DNA from: Deltaproteobacteria bacterium | Lineage (GTDB): Bacteria; SAR324; NAC60-12 | Length of the DNA stretch: 8,031 bases | Direction of reading: 5' to 3' | Assembly: GCA_003541985.1 (NCBI GenBank) | Contig: DPLM01000311.1 | Location: 1-8,031 of the forward strand | Shown here: positions 6,127 through 8,031 of the stretch, piece after piece | Numbering within the stretch: position 1 is the first letter of the stretch | Layout: every line of letters begins with the position of its first letter | The notes under the pieces: generated by a model | Databases searched by the model: none | What the model saw: the letters and a program-made list of their open reading frames with translations, nothing else | What the model was told of the DNA's origin: nothing | Made by a program: the position numbers and the translations under genes

Positions 6127-6134
6127 TTGCCCAG

Positions 6135-6605
6135 ATGTCGATCTCCGTTCTTCCACGACGTAGTCCATTGGTCACGGATGGCAGTATCGCTTCAATACAC
6201 GGCTTGGAAATTGGTGCCGAGCGCTCACTGCCCATCTTCAGTATGGGAGTCTCTGCGGGTTTCCCTTCACCGGCAGAAGATCATCTGGAAGGACGCTTGG
6301 ATCTCAATGAGCACCTGATTCCCCATCCTACCTCAACTTTCTTTGTCCGAGCCGCTGGAGATTCAATGATTCAGGCTGGAATCTTCGATGGAGACTTGCT
6401 GGTAGTGGATAGGTCAATCGAGCAACGTAAGGGTCGGATTGTGATTGCTTCACTGCACGGAGAATTTACCCTCAAGCGACTTTGGCAGGATGGAGGTCAG
6501 ATTGAGTTGCGTCCTGAAAACGACAATTATGAATCCATCCAAGTGACGGTGGATGATGCCTTTGCTGTCTGGGGGGTGGTGACCTATGTCATCCACAAGC
6601 TCTGA
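6135..6605 (+). CDS. umuD: UmuD-type self-cleaving subunit of DNA polymerase V
   Basis: S24/LexA-type serine autoprotease. In known systems RecA filaments trigger its self-cleavage, and the shortened form joins UmuC to make a translesion polymerase. The 156 residues include the cleavage site A41-G42 (SAGFPSPAEDHLEG), the catalytic serine S77 in RAAGDSMIQAGIFDGD, and the general-base lysine K114 in GEFTLKRL. Spacing from cleavage site to Ser (36) and Ser to Lys (37) matches E. coli UmuD exactly. The cleavage pair is Ala-Gly, as in LexA, rather than the Cys-Gly of E. coli UmuD. The N-terminal arm is 17 residues longer than in E. coli (139 residues). The C-terminus (VDDAFAVWGVVTYVIHKL) is typical. 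It overlaps umuC by 20 bases, supporting one transcript and equal partnership. Confidence 0.95.
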   Translation: MSISVLPRRSPLVTDGSIASIHGLEIGAERSLPIFSMGVSAGFPSPAEDHLEGRLDLNEHLIPHPTSTFFVRAAGDSMIQAGIFDGDLLVVDRSIEQRKGRIVIASLHGEFTLKRLWQDGGQIELRPENDNYESIQVTVDDAFAVWGVVTYVIHKL

Positions 6606-7872
6606 ACCCTGCCTAGCGCTGGTTGATTGCAATAATTTCTACGTTTCCTGTGAGCGAGTCTTTCGGCCAGACCTGGCACAAGTACCGGTAGCGGTTCTCA
6701 GCAACAACGATGGCTGTGTGATCGCCCGTAGTGAGGAGGTCAAGCAATTGGGGGTGATGATGGGGACTCCCTACTTTCAGTGTGGACCAGAGTTGCGTCG
6801 AGCTGGGGCTGTTGTTTTCAGCAGCAACTATCCACTTTATGGTGATTTGAGCCAGCGGGTGATGAAAACGCTAGAGGCCCTGTGTCCACGAGTGGAGCGT
6901 TACTCAATCGATGAAGCTTTCGTCGAGATTCCTGGTAGCGAACAGGCAGAGCGAGAAACCTTCTCTCAACAATTGCAGGCTCAGGTCCTGCGAGATACTG
7001 GCATTCCTGTTTCGATCGGGTTGGCCACAACGAAGGTACTGGCTAAGTTGGCTAATCGACAGGCCAAGCGGCTTAGAGAGGCTGCAGGGATCTGGTCCAT
7101 GCCAGAAGATCTGGAAACTCGTCAACAGCAGCTTTCAGCAACCCCATTGACAGATGTCTGGGGCATTGGTAGGCGCTGGGCAAGACGCTTGGAAAATGAA
7201 GGCTGGCAGAATGCTGCAGAATTGGCTGCTGCTGATCCTGCAATGATCCGGCTTGTCGCCAATGTGGTATTACAGCGAATCGCTTTGGAACTGCGTGGGG
7301 ATTCCTGTCTCTCGTTGGAAGAGATTAGCTCGCCACCACGCTCGCTAGTGCGTAGTCGCTCTTTCGGTCAACCACTGTACCAGCTGACAGAATTGCGTCC
7401 AGCCCTCGGGCGATACCTACAACGTGGCTGGGAGCATTTGCGTAGGCATCATTTGAGGGCAAGCGGAATCCAGGTCTTTCTACACACCAGTCGTTTTCAC
7501 AGAGAAATTCGCTACTTTGGTAGCCGACAAGCGGTCATCGAACCAACAGATGATCTGTGGGAACTCCAGCGTTATGCCTTTGCATTGTTAGAACAGGCCT
7601 ATCGCTCGGGTGTGGGCTACACACGCTGCGGGGTAATGCTCTTTGGTCTAGAACCTGATCAACCTTCCTGGAAGGTGTGCAAAGCGTGGCAACAGAGAGC
7701 AGATCTGCAGCAAGCAATTTCAGGACTCCAGCAACGTTGGGGGCGTGATGTAATACAGTTGGCTCACACCTTGACAGCAACCAAAGGTTTGCCACTCCAG
7801 CAACATCGATCCCCACGCTACACCACTCAATGGTCTGAATTAGCTATTGTTGGGAAAAAAATATTCTTTTAA
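6586..7872 (+). CDS. umuC: UmuC-type Y-family DNA polymerase (polymerase V catalytic subunit)
   Basis: Error-prone translesion polymerase that copies past DNA damage with cleaved UmuD. The 428 residues are close to E. coli UmuC (422). Palm motifs are intact: D14 in ALVDCNNFYVSCERVFRPDL, and D109-E110 in RYSIDEAFVEI. VAVLSNNDGCVIARSEEVK and SIGLATTKVLAKLANRQAK are typical. The thumb/HhH region is TDVWGIGRRWARRLENEG (189-206), and the little-finger domain follows with SRSFGQP. Near the end, RSPRYTTQWSEL (408-419) matches the family C-terminus. The QLNLF beta-clamp motif of E. coli, expected after GVMLF (about 349-353), is not recognisable; the segment there reads LEPDQPSWKV. The last residues (GKKIFF) are encoded in A/T-rich DNA at a composition break. 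The start ATG lies inside umuD. Confidence 0.95.
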   Translation: MSSTSSEPCLALVDCNNFYVSCERVFRPDLAQVPVAVLSNNDGCVIARSEEVKQLGVMMGTPYFQCGPELRRAGAVVFSSNYPLYGDLSQRVMKTLEALCPRVERYSIDEAFVEIPGSEQAERETFSQQLQAQVLRDTGIPVSIGLATTKVLAKLANRQAKRLREAAGIWSMPEDLETRQQQLSATPLTDVWGIGRRWARRLENEGWQNAAELAAADPAMIRLVANVVLQRIALELRGDSCLSLEEISSPPRSLVRSRSFGQPLYQLTELRPALGRYLQRGWEHLRRHHLRASGIQVFLHTSRFHREIRYFGSRQAVIEPTDDLWELQRYAFALLEQAYRSGVGYTRCGVMLFGLEPDQPSWKVCKAWQQRADLQQAISGLQQRWGRDVIQLAHTLTATKGLPLQQHRSPRYTTQWSELAIVGKKIFF

Positions 7873-8031
7873 GATAAAAACTATTGGTTTTCAGATTTGC
7901 GAACATATTACAAACATGTTTGATGTGTCCAATCAATTTAAATTTGAACTGATAACAATCAATGTTCACAAAATAAAAAAATATCCTTTCAAAATTTTTT
8001 AAATTCTATATCTGGTGTTATTTAATCAAAA
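7873..8031. other. Very AT-rich non-coding tail after umuC
   Basis: 159 bases with 36 G or C by hand count, about 23 percent, far below the genes beside it. There are stop codons in all frames and no gene is seen. It contains the perfect 12-base palindrome CAAACATGTTTG (7911-7922) and AATTTAAATT (7936-7945). No GC-rich terminator hairpin follows umuC. It may be an AT-rich intergenic region, or the edge of a differently composed element lying to the right. Confidence 0.6.

Larger units (their letters stand above)
5916..6134. promoter_or_regulatory. Divergent promoter region between the small exported protein and umuD
   Basis: 219 bases that must hold promoters in both directions. No CTGT-N8-ACAG, GAAC-N4-GTTC or GTTC-N7-GTTC LexA box is visible by eye. 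Candidates for control sites are two inverted repeats and a tandem CAGTTG pair, listed separately. ATTTGTTT occurs twice (6011-6018 and 6098-6105). CCTAAT (6110-6115) could be a -10 for umuD, but no matching -35 is evident. Confidence 0.4.

Noticed and set aside
1..8031. CRISPR array, tRNA, rRNA, insertion sequence or toxin-antitoxin pair
   Set aside because: No regularly spaced repeats, cloverleaf, transposase motif or small paired genes were seen on either strand.

Overview
The window looks like chromosomal DNA from a Gram-negative-type bacterium. Genes are closely packed and of moderate GC. The evidence is an exported copper chaperone with a signal peptide, a complete peptidoglycan ligase (MurF), a class I fructose-1,6-bisphosphatase of proteobacterial style and a UmuDC-type mutagenesis operon. 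I cannot name a genus or even a phylum with confidence. The FurA-KatG pair closely resembles the actinobacterial pair, so at least one locus does not give a simple proteobacterial signal.

All genes up to about position 5915 lie on the minus strand; umuDC alone is on the plus strand. Read in the direction of minus-strand transcription, the order is: a small exported protein (5915-5532), a PCuAC copper chaperone (5287-4778), a decayed GNAT acetyltransferase with three in-frame stop codons (4734-4180), fbp (4023-3016), murF (3016-1643, one-base TGATG overlap with fbp), furA (1312-860) and katG (759 to the left edge, 3' end missing). On the plus strand, umuD (6135-6605) and umuC (6586-7872) overlap by 20 bases. 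A very AT-rich non-coding tail follows, from 7873 to 8031.

Three functional themes can be read. The first is oxidative-stress defence: FurA is a metal-dependent Fur-family repressor placed directly upstream of the catalase-peroxidase gene it probably controls. A perfect 9-1-9 dyad between the two genes is a good operator candidate. The second is copper handling: the PCuAC chaperone with its upstream exported partner. The third is SOS-type mutagenic repair: UmuD with intact self-cleavage residues, and UmuC with intact catalytic residues but no recognisable beta-clamp motif. fbp and murF form a tight pair joining gluconeogenesis and cell-wall synthesis, which is not the usual setting for murF.

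I see no CRISPR array, RNA gene, insertion sequence or wholly unknown multi-gene system. The most interesting signals are the 19-bp dyad before katG, the unusual GNAT pseudogene (nonsense changes only, no frameshift) and the abrupt compositional break at the 3' end of umuC.
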